Source of the DNA: Meghimatium bilineatum
Taxonomy: Eukaryota > Mollusca > Gastropoda > Stylommatophora > Philomycidae
Length of the DNA: 64,000 bases
Assembly (NCBI GenBank): GCA_034231615.1
Contig: CM067304.1
Location: 15,527,444-15,591,443 of the forward strand
Reading direction: 5' to 3'
Positions 21,007 through 31,090 of this stretch are shown here, in pieces. The position numbers and the translations under genes were made by a program. Numbering within the stretch: position 1 is the stretch's first letter; every line of letters begins with the position of its first letter. The notes under the pieces are model-generated. The model worked only from the letters and a program-made list of their open reading frames with translations, searched no databases and was not told the origin of the DNA.

Positions 21007-23400
21007 CTGTTCAAAAAAAGAAATGCAATATTATTGCAGTGCTAATGGACACCAAATTTCAAACGTGTACCAAAATTTTATTTTACGGAATTTATTTTTC
21101 AACCATGGCATGAAGAACATTTCAGACTTAGGTTTAAACTTTTATTTTTTGCGACTGAGGCGTTTGTTACAGTAAGGTGTATGGCCTCTATCAGAGAACA
21201 ACATCTTGACATGGATCCGATTAGCCATTGAATCTTGTTGTTCTGGATTCTTGTGCTTCACAGCACAAAAAATTTACTTTTCCTCCCCTCACCTCTGAAT
21301 ACTCCCATTTCTAACATTCTCTGTATGTGTACGTTCTCAACCTCATTGACATCATCTGCATCTTGAAATGAATTTTATTACTGCCTTTATTAAATCTGCT
21401 TTATCTCTTCTCAGCAATGTGCCGTCTATCGCCGCATTGCCTGCCAGTAAGTCGGCTCTCTCGTTTGCTCTGACTCCAGCATGACCAGGGCAGAATATCC
21501 ATGTAATGCTTTGGACAACTGAGTTGTTAAATAAATCCCACCATTCTTTTCTTAGCATGAACTTTTCTATCTTGCACGGCATGCTTTGAGAGTCTGTGAG
21601 TATTACCACGTGTATTGATGTATCAGTTATCAACCAATTAAGAGCTGCTGTAACTCCCTCTATCTCCATCCTCATGCTCGATGTGACAGTAGAATATGCT
21701 GAAGATTTCTCAACCAACTTCACACCATTTCTGTAGGCAACAAAACCCCAACCGCTTTTATTTGTGTTTCTGCTAACAGATCCATCTGTGTATATAATTA
21801 TGTCTTGTGGTTTCGAGTGTAGTTGGGCGAGTTCTTGCACTGCATCCTGAGCCCTGACTGCCGTCCAGTTTCGACACGCTTTATCTAGTTGTATTATTAC
21901 TTGAGTCAGTGATTTATTCTCAGTGTCTACCTCCACCCATTCACTGCCCTTTCCTATTTCTTCCAATTCACATACTATTCGCAGTGTGTCTTCAGCCTCT
22001 GCCATCCATGATCTGCCACGCTTAATATGTTTTCCCTTTGACTCATCTAGACGATGGTGTAATGGGTGGTGGTTGTATTCTGTCACTTTAAGGTACGACT
22101 TAACTTGTGCTACTTGATGTCGCACTCTAATGCTGTTTTCTGACCTGTTATCTGTTGTTCTGGAATGGCTGCCCACTCTTCCTGCAGTGCAAGACACAAC
22201 TGTTGGAGATTGGCTGGAGCCACATCTTGCTGGCAGAGTTGTCTACCGAGTTCATCCCATAAGTGTTCTATGGGTTCGTGTCTGATGACATGGCTGGCCA
22301 TGGAATAGTCTGGACATTGTTGTCAGCGAAGAACTGCATGGTGAGTTGTTCCATTTGAGGTCAAGAGTTATCCTGTTGACAAATCGGCCCTAGTGCAGCC
22401 AAAATTGAAAGGACATAAGAACAAACAATTTCAGCAGTGTATTGTTCGGCATTCAAGCGTCCTTCAATTTGCACCAAGACACTTCTTCCCGTGAAGTTGA
22501 TCCTTCCCCCCCACATTAGTACACCTCAACCACCATGTGGAGGAATCTCAACAACACTGTTCAGGGTGTGTGCTCATGGACTCCACGCAAAACTCTTCTC
22601 CATCTATCGTGTCGCTGGAGCGCAAAACAATTATTCATCACTAAACCAAACCTGTCTCCAGTCATTCCCAACAGTCCATTGATGATGTTGCTTCTTCCAC
22701 TGCAGTCAGCTATGGCGATGCCAGTCCGTAAGAACAAGACCTCTATAGGGTATTCTAGCCAAAAGACCAGCATCATTCAGCCAGTTCCTGACCATTTGAT
22801 TTGAAATTCTATGAGCTGCTAGCATTGAGTGAACTGTGGAGGACGCAGATGCAAATCGATTCCTACGGTGATGCAGCCATGGCAAGTGGTCTTTGACAGG
22901 AGTTGTGACTCTGGGTATTTCACTGAGTGGCCGGTCTGCTACTGAGCCAGTTTGTTGAAATTGCCTTCAAAGTTGAATAGTGGTGCTTCTAACCACATTA
23001 AATTGTCTGGCTACCACACTTTGTGATTGTCAGTCTGTAAGCATCCAATGTTGATGTATCGTTATTCTGTAGTGAGATGAACCATACTTGAGCATTGAAT
23101 TTTCAACTTAATTTATTCAAGGACCGTCAATCTTTTATAGGCATTCAATAATATGGTCAGAGAATTTTATGTTAGTTAAGTTTCACAGGATTCTCATGAA
23201 CCTGTCATCAGTTATTGTCAAAATGTTGTTTTGACCTTGACCTCTTTCATGATCTCACGAATCATGAGATGAGTACAATTCAGGTAACAATGAGAAGTTA
23301 ATAACCAGGTAGACACAGTTGATAGGTTGAATAATATCCAATCAGCGAATATCTTTTATAAAAGTAAGTTAAAAAAGTTGCATTTCTTTTTTTTAAATAG
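21007..23400 (-). mobile_element. Tc1/mariner DNA transposon, transposase broken
   Basis: Ends match as inverted repeats (CTGTTCAAAAAAAGAAATGC on the left; CTATTTAAAAAAAAGAAATG reading in from the right), with TA at 21005-21006 and 23401-23402. Minus-strand fragments in several frames show transposase: NNCFALQRHDRWRRVLRGVH, a GGGG(V)xMWGG-like stretch, and EPIEHLWDELGRQLCQQDVA followed by LQEEWAAIPEQQI (the C-terminal NPIEHLWDxL block). A 905-bp LINE fragment cuts the gene within that block. Frameshifts and stops make it non-autonomous. Confidence 0.9.
21248..22152 (-). mobile_element. LINE fragment with RNase H, nested in the mariner
   Basis: The minus-strand frame shows an RNase H domain: IIIYTDGSVSRNTNKSGWGF (first Asp), SSMRMEIEGVTAALNWL (Glu), VILTDSQSM (Asp) and WIFCPGHAGVRANERADLLA (His/Asp). 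All four catalytic positions are present. TGTTGTTCTGGA at 21236-21247 and 22153-22164 is the target-site duplication. The copy is 5'-truncated and keeps its 3' untranslated part. The frame is open for over 250 codons, so it is fairly young. Confidence 0.9.
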
Positions 23401-23428
23401 TATAGTTTCTGCCACATAATATAGTTAC

Positions 23429-23516
23429 CGTATGACTGTAGGATAAATTTCTGATGTGTACACAAAAATGATACCAAACAGTCCTGCCACAGCACAGCGA
23501 CCTGCCAAAGCTAACG
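23429..23516 (-). CDS. SLC22 transporter exon 9
   Basis: 88 nt: two bases complete Ala421, then LALAGRCAVAGLFGIIFVYT + SEIYPTVI (422-449), then two bases of Arg450. This is TM10 and the (T/S)E(L/I)(F/Y)PT..R motif of SLC22. The acceptor is CATCTTACAACAG; the donor is ACG/GTAACT. It escapes an ATG-based gene search because it is short and lies 28 bp from a transposon end. Confidence 0.95.
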
Positions 23517-23674
23517 CTGTTGTAAGATGGACAAGATCTGAAGAGAAAGACAAACAGTGCATAACAGACATACATTTCACAAGATACACAAACACTCTAT
23601 CATTGAATTATATCACTGTATATATAGAGAGCCCTGTATATATATAATATAATATGTATATTATTATATAACTA

Positions 23675-23905
23675 TAATAATAGTTAGCGCACTGGCTTCG
23701 CATATGAGTGGTCCTGGGTTCATTCCCCAGTTGAGGCAGAAATGTTTTTCAAATCGCAACGGCTCCCAGGTCAACCCAGCCTTAAATGGGTACCGGACTA
23801 ATTCGGGAGGTAAAGACTGCGAGAGCCTCTGAAATGTGAGATCGCTAACATCTCACACCCCTACGGCATTAATAAATGCTATTGGTTACTTTACTTTTAC
23901 TTACT
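23675..23905 (+). mobile_element. tRNA-derived SINE
   Basis: A-box region GTTAGCGCACTGGCTTCGCA, B-box region GGTCCTGGGTTCATTCCCC, a body CTCACACCCCTACGGCATTA and tail ACTTTACTTTTACTTAC. Plus-strand sibling of the copy at 9693-9975. Preceded by a TA-rich microsatellite (23610-23670). Confidence 0.85.
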
Positions 23906-24019
23906 GTATATAACAGATTGACTATACACAAAGAACTACAAAATGCCTTTTCAGTGTACACCAGACTTGGCAGAGCATGTTGGCTACAGAACACCTTGGT
24001 GATGGAAGCAGAAGTTCAG

Positions 24020-24800
24020 ACTTTGAATGACAATAACTCATCTTAGGGAGACATAGTTATACAGATGGTTATGCTGTTCAAAATATGCGCAGCTCGTGGC
24101 AGAGATTGCTAAGAGAATTGTGAGTTAAGACATTGATGCTGTTATGTCTACAAGTAGCATGGCTGTGAAGATTCATGGTAGTAACCAGGGCAATGGCATG
24201 GTTTGAGGCTCGAACCTACACTTGTGTATGCTTTCTCAGCGACTCAATGAGCATGCTAAGATTGAGAATGGATGAGAATGCAGAAAGTGGTTGGAGTCGC
24301 AGGCAGTGGTTGTCTAATCTGACAAGAAACCAATTTCATATATGTACCTGGACATGCCGGTATCCAAAGAAATGAAGTGCAGTCTTGCTTACTGGTTGGT
24401 GATCATGGGGACTGAACAAGTAATGGTCAGAGCTGATGTTCTGAATGTTCTTAGGGAGAGGATGAGTGAGTGATGTAACAAATTCTTGTGAATTTGCAAT
24501 GCTAAGCAGAGACTACAGGAATGCCATGTCAAGAGGGGAGTGGATAAACAAGAGTGTTATGTAGGTAACCAGAGGAGACTGGTAAAACAAAACATAGTAG
24601 GTGTGGTCAGTCGCTACAAGCTGAGAGTTATCTTGAGGAGATCTGAACACTTATGGTTTGTCATCATACATTGCAATAGTGATGGTCATCATGGTGCCCT
24701 TGATATCCAGGTCACTGCCCTCACATCCTGCACTGCTAATGATAGATCTAGTTACGCACTTGAAAATTGGCTTACATTTTTAGTTTGGTACCCTAAAGTC
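24020..24800 (+). mobile_element. Decayed LINE RNase H region
   Basis: In shifting frames: YTDGYAVQNM, VTRAMAWFEARTYTCVCFLS + DSMSMLR, then a GHAGIQRNE-like stretch (near 24352) and VVSRYKLR.ILRRSEHLWFV. This follows the order of an RNase H domain and the region after it in a LINE different from the nested one at 21248. Confidence 0.7.
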
Positions 24801-25160
24801 TTTGGTCTTTAATTCTAATTATTTCATTCATTTGTTTAAACTTTGGTTGGTGTGGTCTTCATTTTATTGCTGGCCATTTTGTTTTCAGTAATAGATTTTC
24901 ATCCCTTTCTCATTTCTACCTTCTTTTTCAAAAATATCCGCTTCCATGACAACCTGTGTACATGTATGTCATTGTCACCATGGTTGTTGCACTGTTTAAT
25001 GTCTGCATTTTAGTGCCTCTGTGATAGTACCATTGTTTTGTTGTTTGTTAACTGCTTATTTTGTATATACTTGATAAAGACCTCACTGTTGAAACGTTGA
25101 ACATTTCTTGTATATTGCTATTTTTATGTCTTATCCTAGCCACAAGTACTGAGAAGCGTT
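24801..25160. repeat. Family F repeat fragment and AT-rich flank
   Basis: 24985-25110 carries GTACCATTGTTTTGTTGTTT, then CTTGATAAAGACCTCACTGT + TGAAACGTTGAAC, shared with 28962-29366, 46250-46390 and 62810-62950. Confidence 0.65.
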
Positions 25161-25171
25161 GTAGGGAACGT

Positions 25172-26045
25172 TTATTTAATTGTGCCAGACAAATTGTCTT
25201 TTATCTTTAGCCAATTGTGTTGCGTTTGTTGTTGTGATGCCATGTTGTTGTAGTAGTTCTCCGATATCCATCTTCCTCTTGCTCTGTAACCAGAAATTCT
25301 TTTGTTGTATGCTATAGATGGTAGGCGATTAGGTTCCATTCTCATAAGGTGGACAAACCATCTAATCTGTTGTCTTTCTATGTATTTGATGCATGGAATA
25401 GTTCCTATACAATTTCTGATGTCTTCATTTCTTATTCGGTCTGTTCTACTGACTCCAATGATCCTCCTTAGGCATCTCATTTCACAGGTTGCAATCTTTC
25501 ACTCCTGTGTTTTGGACATTTACCATTTTTGACCACTTTCAGATTTATGTATGGGTGTTTGAGCAGTAGCATCAGTTGATATGACACAGCATTAGCTTTT
25601 TGGCATTGCTTATCAATTTCTTTATCTAGTTTGCCATCTTCAGTGAACATGCTTCCCAGGTATTTAAATTTGTGTACTTTGATATTGTCTTAGTTGATTA
25701 GGATGTTAACCCCTTAGACTTTGATATTGTCTTAGTTGATTTGGATGTTAACCCCTTAGACAGATATTGTCTTAGTTGATTAGGATGTTAACCCCTTAGA
25801 CTTTGATATTGTCTTAGTTGATTAGGATGTTAACCCCTTAGACTTTGATATTGTCTTAGTTGATTAGGATGTTAACCCCTTAGCTGTGAAGGTATTCTTA
25901 AGGATATGATGAAAAGCCACTGCCATTTCTGGAGATGCTCCTCTTTTAGCTTCCCAGGAAATAATCTGTCTGGATGCTTATAATAAAGTTTGCAGTTTGC
26001 TGGATGTCCCATTTATTCCTTTATGTTTCTGAGCCATACAACACA
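25172..26045 (-). mobile_element. LINE RT thumb and C-terminus containing an internal array
   Basis: The minus strand reads (26045 to 25172) a short RT piece, then VHKFKYLGSMFTEDGKLDKE + IDKQCQKANAVSYQLM, then MRCLRRIIGVSRTDRIRNED...RWFVHLMRMEPNRLPS. This is the standard order YLGS...DG..EI, CLR.I..., H..RM...RLP. A 43-bp minisatellite lies between 25676 and 25886. Confidence 0.8.
25676..25886. repeat. 43-bp minisatellite inside a LINE
   Basis: Five units of TTGATATTGTCTTAGTTGAT + TAGGATGTTAACCCCTTAGAC. One unit lacks the ACTTTG. The array lies within the LINE, just upstream of its YLGS motif in minus-strand sense. Confidence 0.9.
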
Positions 26046-26054
26046 GGAAAAACT

Positions 26055-26310
26055 TTAAACTTATTGGTTTGAACATGTAACTAGATACAACTCACTGTCT
26101 AAAATTATTTTGCAAGGAACAGTCGAGGGTGGATGAAGAAGAGAATAAAAAATCATGGATTGATAACTTCAAGGAATGGTATGAATATGATTTTTATACA
26201 CTCCTCTGAATGACTGAGGATAGAGATGCTTGAAGCACTTTTTGAGCTGATATCTCCAATGTCGCACCCCTACAACCCTAATGGTTTATGGGTCTTATTA
26301 TTATTACAGT
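26055..26310 (+). mobile_element. LINE 3' end (ILQGTVE...CADISNVAPLQP type)
   Basis: Decayed reading F(E)HVTRYNSLSKIILQGTVE, WIDNFKEW, then ...DISNVAPLQP and ATGGTTTATGGGTCTTATTA. Sister copies lie at 41100-41395, 57070-57505 and 63735-63895. Confidence 0.75.
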
Positions 26311-26644
26311 GAAATCCCATTATAACTTCCATATTATATAACAATAAATCCCATTTATATATGTTTGTAATAACAGAAATTCGCTATATACAGTACAAAC
26401 AATATAGAATAAATATAAATGGGGATTTTGAAAAGTGTTGTTAAATAGGGAAATTTGTTATAAAAGAATGTGCTATAGAGGGATTCCATTGTATAACATA
26501 GGCAGGAAAATCTTGAAAAATATATATACTGGTATGTTCCTAGAACAATTGGGGAGGATTTGTAGTCTGTTAATGTGTGCTCTTTTTTTCCCACTACCTT
26601 TAAACTCCTACTGATTAGCAGGTTGAAGACCAGATAGAAATGTG

Positions 26645-26780
26645 TTGTGTTTTATATAATAATTATAATAATAACAACTCTAATATAAATAATAATAACG
26701 TAAGTTTAATAATAATAAAAATAAAAATTATATAAAATATAATTATAAAAATAATAATAATAAAAAATAATAATAACTTA
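26645..26780. repeat. AT-rich AATAAT low-complexity tract
   Basis: Irregular AATAATAAT/ATAATTAT repeats. They lie between two inverted LINE 3' ends, consistent with the A/T-rich tails of those copies. Confidence 0.85.
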
Positions 26781-26784
26781 TAAC

Positions 26785-27020
26785 CAGTAATGGTTGTAGG
26801 TGTGCCACACTGGAAACAGCACAAAAAGTCAACTACACTTTGTGTTCAGCTATTTGGACGATGGTATAAAAATCATGGCTGGACTATTCCTTGATGCCGT
26901 CAATCCAAAATTTTCTCCCATCACCTCTTCTCCTTCAACCTTCAATTGGTTTTGCAAAATAGCTTAGTAAAGCAAATTGCGTCATGTTACATGTCCAAAC
27001 AAAATCAAAATAAGTTTATG
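26785..27020 (-). mobile_element. LINE 3' end, inverted relative to 26055-26310
   Basis: The minus strand carries the same HVT(R)...CKTN.RL.V-like and WIDGIKE.S-type stretches and the VAHLQP-like end. With 26055-26310 it forms a tail-to-tail pair around the AAT tract. Confidence 0.7.
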
Positions 27021-27024
27021 CCGT

Positions 27025-27245
27025 TTCACTACTGATACATGGTTATTAGCTTCGCTGCAATATCTGCACCTTTTAACCTGATATATTTGACTTCCGTGTG
27101 ACTTTTGAGTCACATTGTTCTATAAGATGGGACAGTTAACTTCACCCTCATACCTACTTATTAATTTATTAAAAGATGTATGGCAGATCACATTGTTGCT
27201 ATCCTATGCTCCCCTTTCAGGACCTGATAACACACACTTCTCTGC
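27025..27245 (+). mobile_element. SINE-B copy (5'-head missing)
   Basis: Core TTTTAACCTGATATATTTGA, then ACTTTTGAGTCACATTGTTC and TATCCTATGCTCCCCTTTCA. Confidence 0.7.
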
Positions 27246-27269
27246 CACAGGAAGTGATTGCACACAAAT

Positions 27270-27644
27270 ATGATCCTAAAATATGGACACAACTGTATAT
27301 GTATAGGCAGATGGATCTCTAAGAAATGGAGGAGGAGGCATCTTTATAAGATATAACAACAGAAAGTGACCCAGTAAAGCATTCCCAACAGGAAAGATAT
27401 GCTCAACTTCAGAACAGAAGCAGAGGTACTCCTGCATGCACTGAGAGCTCTCGCTACCACAGATCATTCAACATCATCCAATGTAGTAATATTCACAGAC
27501 TCAGATCCTTATTGGAAGCATTGTAAAGCAACAAAAATGAAAACACAATAAGCAATATTAGACTAGAACTGGTAAATATAAAAATAGGCTAAAATATCAC
27601 TCTTCAATGGCTATCTGCCCATTGTGGTATCACTGGAAATGTTT

Positions 27645-27697
<53 letters not shown>

Positions 27698-28172
27698 AAA
27701 GAGAGCTGATACCCTGGCAAAAGCAGGATGTAAAATGGAACAATTCAGCTATCCTCTGTCATACAGTGAAGCCAAAACACTAATCTGCAGCCATTATACA
27801 TCACAGTGGAAGAAAGATATGGATATTGATTCAAAACTAGAACCAATAAACCAATATCATAGGCAACAACAGATCATCATCTTTCGATTTAGAACTAACC
27901 ACTGCAGGCTACAGAGCCACCTGTACCGAAACAGGGTGGCCCACACAAATGAATATCCATGCGGAACAGGCATACACACCCCAGAAGACATACTCCAAGA
28001 CTGTCCAGAATATAAAGAACTGCGAGGCAAGACATGGCCACAGTGGACTGAACTGAGGAAAACCTTAAGGGCAGTCACTCTGACCTGGAGAAGACTAGGA
28101 GTTTCGTCCTGGCAACTGGCCTGATGATCTAGCGAGACTAAAAGATTCCTGAATGCAGAAGAAGAAGAACAC
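27270..28172 (+). mobile_element. LINE-2 RNase H and C-terminus with 3' tail
   Basis: Frame-shifted RNase H (YADGSL..GGGGIFIRYN; NFRTEAEVLLHALRALATTD; NVVIFTDS) is followed by a (GA)n at 27649-27695. An open frame then reads LKRADTLAKAGCKMEQFSYP, IFRFRTNHCRLQSHLYRNRV and CGTGIHTPEDILQDCPEYKE (CxxG...H-type zinc region). The 3' end is CTGAATGCAGAAGAAGAAGA. The repeating Arg-Glu stretch comes only from the GA microsatellite. Sits in SLC22 intron 8. Confidence 0.85.
27649..27695. repeat. (GA)n microsatellite
   Basis: About 23 GA units inside the LINE-2 coding region. Confidence 0.95.
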
Positions 28173-28281
28173 ATAATTAAATCTCTGCTCTCAAATTCTA
28201 AAAATATCATAACTTTGACTAATGAAATGACTCACTAGTTAATGACCGTGACCGATCAAGTGACTACTAGAAATGACTTAC

Positions 28282-28370
28282 CATTGGTGTACTCATTGAC
28301 AATACCAGCAGCCACACACAGCACAGCAGCCGCAATAAAACAGGCCAGGAGTGGCTTCTTCCTGCCAAAT
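28282..28370 (-). CDS. SLC22 transporter exon 8
   Basis: 89 nt: one base completes Arg391, then FGRKKPLLACFIAAAVLCVA + AGIVNEYTN (392-420), then the first base of Ala421. Contains the second MFS-type motif (RFGRKKP) and TM9. The acceptor is GTCTGCCATCAG; the donor is AATG/GTAAGT. Confidence 0.95.
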
Positions 28371-28494
28371 CTGATGGCAGACAAAAACATTAGTTGTGAG
28401 AAATCAGAATACCTAGCTCAGACTGTCTATGAGTTATGTACCGACATTATCGTACTCTGGGTAAACTCGAAGGTGCCTAGTCTTCTTATTCAGG

Positions 28495-28740
28495 CACTCT
28501 CAAATTTTTGCAGATTACCAGAATGTAGTCCAGAGATGGCATTAAGCTGTGTCATGGTATACCAATGTTCTGCAATATTTGCGCTTATTGGCCTGATCCA
28601 ACATCCAACTTCATCATAGCCTTTGAGTCACATTGACCCTGTGGGATGGGACAGCCAACTTCACCCCCAAAACATCATTAGTATGACATGCCTGGCAGGT
28701 AGCACTATCACTATTTTTAGCTCCTTTTTGCTTCGAGCCA
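28495..28740 (+). mobile_element. SINE-B copy
   Basis: Reads AGATTACCAGAATGTAGTCC, then GGCCTGATCCAACATCCAAC, CATTAGTATGACATGCCTGG and CACTGCAACCATGG. Confidence 0.75.
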
Positions 28741-28961
28741 CTGCAACCATGGCAAAAGGTCTTTAGCCACCCCCAGCAAAATTGAAGGGTATATGTACTA
28801 ATGGTTCCTGTAGCTTACTGGCTGGACATACTCCTCAATCTATTTTGCAGGTGTCCATTTCTACAAATTCTGATCTGCGCAACCCTTTTTGGATTCACAG
28901 GCCAAATTCTGCACTTTTAATGTGCAAGCTTTTATTTATAATTCTTGGAAGTTTTTATCAA
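28741..28961. other. Unclassified intron sequence
   Basis: No coding similarity. May be a LINE scrap (WRISTNSDLRNPFWIHRP on the plus strand is not a motif I recognise). Confidence 0.3.
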
Positions 28962-29366
28962 TAGTACTTACGTAGAACACAAGTTTTGTTGTAGTTTCAT
29001 GATGACTAACAGACTATTGAACTATATGGTATAGGTACAAAAACATACAAATAACAATATAAAAGACATTTTCAACCTTCAGGTCTTTTTTCAAGAACAT
29101 TCAAAACAGTATAAAATTAGTTAAAAACAATGGTACCATCACAAGCACTAGACAGACACACATGCTTTTGTGGTAGTACCATTGTTTGTACTGTTCTTAT
29201 TGTTTGTTCACTGTTTGTTTTGTATTTTCATGAAAAATACCTTAAGTTTGAACCATTGAAAATGTCCTTGTATATTGTTATCTGTATGTTTTCGTACATA
29301 TACAACATGGTGCATGTTAGTTATTGTAAAACTACGACAGAACTAGTGTAGTACTAAGTACTATTG
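28962..29366. mobile_element. Foldback element: two family F copies head to head
   Basis: The left arm (28962-29135) and the reverse complement of the right arm (29180-29366) share ATAGTACTTA.GTA, GAAAACATACA.ATAACAATAT and ATTTTCAA.CTT.AGGT, ending AAACAATGGTACCATCACAA versus AAACAATGGTACTACCACAA. The arms flank a roughly 20-bp loop around 29140-29165. Each arm carries the family F hairpin AAGACCTGAAGGTTGAAA or a diverged form. No protein is coded. Confidence 0.75.
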
Positions 29367-29475
29367 TTATTAAGTTTTACAGAAGTCTTACCTATTATTG
29401 ATTGTAAAAGTTTCTAAAAGATGTCAGCACAGCTACCAGCATATGACATAGATTTTCTTTACATTAATAGATTTG

Positions 29476-29655
29476 CATACCATCAGACAGCATACCACAG
29501 TAAGCTATGCTATACAGTGACGGCAGACCTAGAGGGCGACCACGAAAACAATGGTCCACTGAAATAAAAGAGGCAGCAAATTCCACAATATACTCAGCAC
29601 ACAAGAGGGCTGTCTCCAAAAAAAAACTTTCCTTGATGCTGAAAGGCAACAAAGG
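29476..29655 (+). mobile_element. LINE C-terminal fragment
   Basis: Reads MLYSDGRPRGRPRKQWSTEI + KEAANSTIYSAHKRAVS, the (G)RPR.RW..EIK.......HK.AVSR.L pattern shared with 10540-10690 and 40220-40415. Confidence 0.75.
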
Positions 29656-29751
29656 GTTTAGCGGATAGATAGATTTGCCTGCATTTTGCAAGTTTTTACT
29701 GTCAAGCATCAAAGTTGGTGGTGAGATGCATAGCTTTCTGTTTATGCCTAC

Positions 29752-29886
29752 CTTTTCATGATGGGTAGTGTCATAGCATACGCCGATGTCTCCACAGCTC
29801 CTCCTATAAAAAATATGAGATATCTGCTGCCTGTAAAACTGGTCATTTGGAATGTCAGGCCATAATAACAGGTAGAGATGGTAAAC
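29752..29886 (-). CDS. SLC22 transporter exon 7
   Basis: 135 nt: one base completes Trp346, then FTISTCYYGLTFQMTSFTGS + RYLIFFIGGAVETSAYAMTL + PIMK (347-390), then two bases of Arg391. TM7-TM8 with the YYGL pattern typical of SLC22 TM7. The acceptor is CCTTCTATTCAG; the donor is AAAAG/GTAGGC. Confidence 0.95.
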
Positions 29887-29914
29887 CTGAATAGAAGGGG
29901 ATGCAGAGATGAAT

Positions 29915-30200
29915 TGACTAGTCAGTTTACAGTCAACTTAACAAACTTAATATGTACATCTAACTTGAGTAATTTATCTGCAGCTAACTTGACTAATTTA
30001 TCTACAGCTAACTTGACTAATATATCTACAGCTAACTCGACTAATATATCTACAGCTAACTCGACTAATTTATCTGCAGCTAACTTGACTAATTTATCTA
30101 CAGCTAACTTGACTAATATATCTATATCTAACTTGACTAATATATCTACAGCTAACTTGACTAATTTATCTGCAGCTAACTTGATTATTTTATCTTATTT
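29915..30200. repeat. 24-bp minisatellite in intron 6
   Basis: About 11 units of AACTTGACTAATTTATCTAC + AGCT, starting 29 bp upstream of the exon 7 acceptor in gene sense. On the plus strand it is open in one frame (NLTNLSTA repeats), which is an artefact of the 24-bp period. Confidence 0.9.
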
Positions 30201-30291
30201 TCACATATTTCTCCAGAGGAGTGCTAAGGGATAGGCAACATTGAGCTAGATTGACTAATATGTATTTGTTATTGGAAAGCTAGGGACCCAC

Positions 30292-30440
30292 CAAATGTAA
30301 AAAAGGATGAGTGACCTCAGTCGGATGTCAGATGTACGGAATATATTTGTCAAGTTGTAGTGTTGTCTACCATGATTGCCAGAACTTTCCGCTTGCATAT
30401 CTGTCTTTAGAGTCTCCCAGATGTCTGTTGGGAAGGGTAA
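30292..30440 (-). CDS. SLC22 transporter exon 6
   Basis: 149 nt: LPFPTDIWETLKTDMQAESS + GNHGRQHYNLTNIFRTSDIR + LRSLILFYI (297-345) plus two bases of Trp346. Encodes the end of the large cytosolic TM6-TM7 loop, with the L(F/I)RT...R..(T/S)L pattern, and the start of TM7. The acceptor is TATTTCTCAG; the donor is TTTG/GTGGGT. Confidence 0.93.
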
Positions 30441-30577
30441 CTGAGAAATATATATATGTCAAATAATAACACATCAGAGAGATAGCTGAGTGCATATAAA
30501 ATGTTTCATTCTAAAAGTAGAATAATATGCCCCACACTGAATATTAGACACATATCATGTTTTACATTTGCATTTGT

Positions 30578-30850
30578 TCTTCTTCTTCTGAGCTCATTGT
30601 CAAAATCCTGCCGATTAGCAGGATGTAGTCTGGAGAATAGAATGTGTTGTGCCATAGTTTAAAGCTTTGCTGTGATATCTGTGCCTTTTGGCCTGAGACA
30701 TCTGATTCAGCTTGGCTCTTTGGTCACTTTGACCCTATATGGGAGGGGACAGCCAACTTCACCTCATTAACCTCCTTAGTCGTCCCTTATGACATGCATG
30801 GAAGGTAAACAATATTGCTATTCTTTGCTCCCTTTCAGGCCTTGACAATT
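30578..30850 (+). mobile_element. SINE-B copy
   Basis: TTCTTCTTCTTCTGAGCTCA start, CAGGATGTAGTCTGGAGAAT, TTTTGGCCTGAGACATCTGA, TTAGTCGTCCCTTATGACAT, CTATTCTTTGCTCCCTTTCA end. Essentially full length. Confidence 0.9.
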
Positions 30851-30934
30851 AATAATGGTTCCTTTCATCAGTTCTGTTCAATATCTCCCTGGCTATCTTT
30901 ATAATACACAATGCACACAAAATAAGGAGGCAGA

Positions 30935-31090
30935 TAATGATGAAATAATCCCTTCAGCTGTGAGCATGTAGCTCTTGACACATAATGATGATGAAATAAT
31001 CCTTTCAGCTGTTCACAGGTAACTCTTGACACATGATGATGATGAAATAATACCTTTAGCTGTGAGCAGGTAGCTCTTGACAGCCCATAG
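30935..31090. repeat. About 54-bp tandem repeat, three copies
   Basis: GATGATGAAATAATCC.TTCAGCTG followed by GTAGCTCTTGACA, three times with mismatches. Confidence 0.85.

Noticed and set aside
21352-22197. 281-codon frame as a host RNase H gene
   Set aside because: It is a 5'-truncated LINE fragment with target duplications, inserted in a mariner.
27624-28124. 166-codon frame with an Arg-Glu repeat
   Set aside because: The repeat is a (GA)n microsatellite; the rest is the C-terminal part of a LINE.
29878-30234. Plus-strand frame with NLTNLSTA repeats, like a glycosylated surface protein
   Set aside because: It is antisense within an SLC22 intron and fully explained by a 24-bp tandem repeat.
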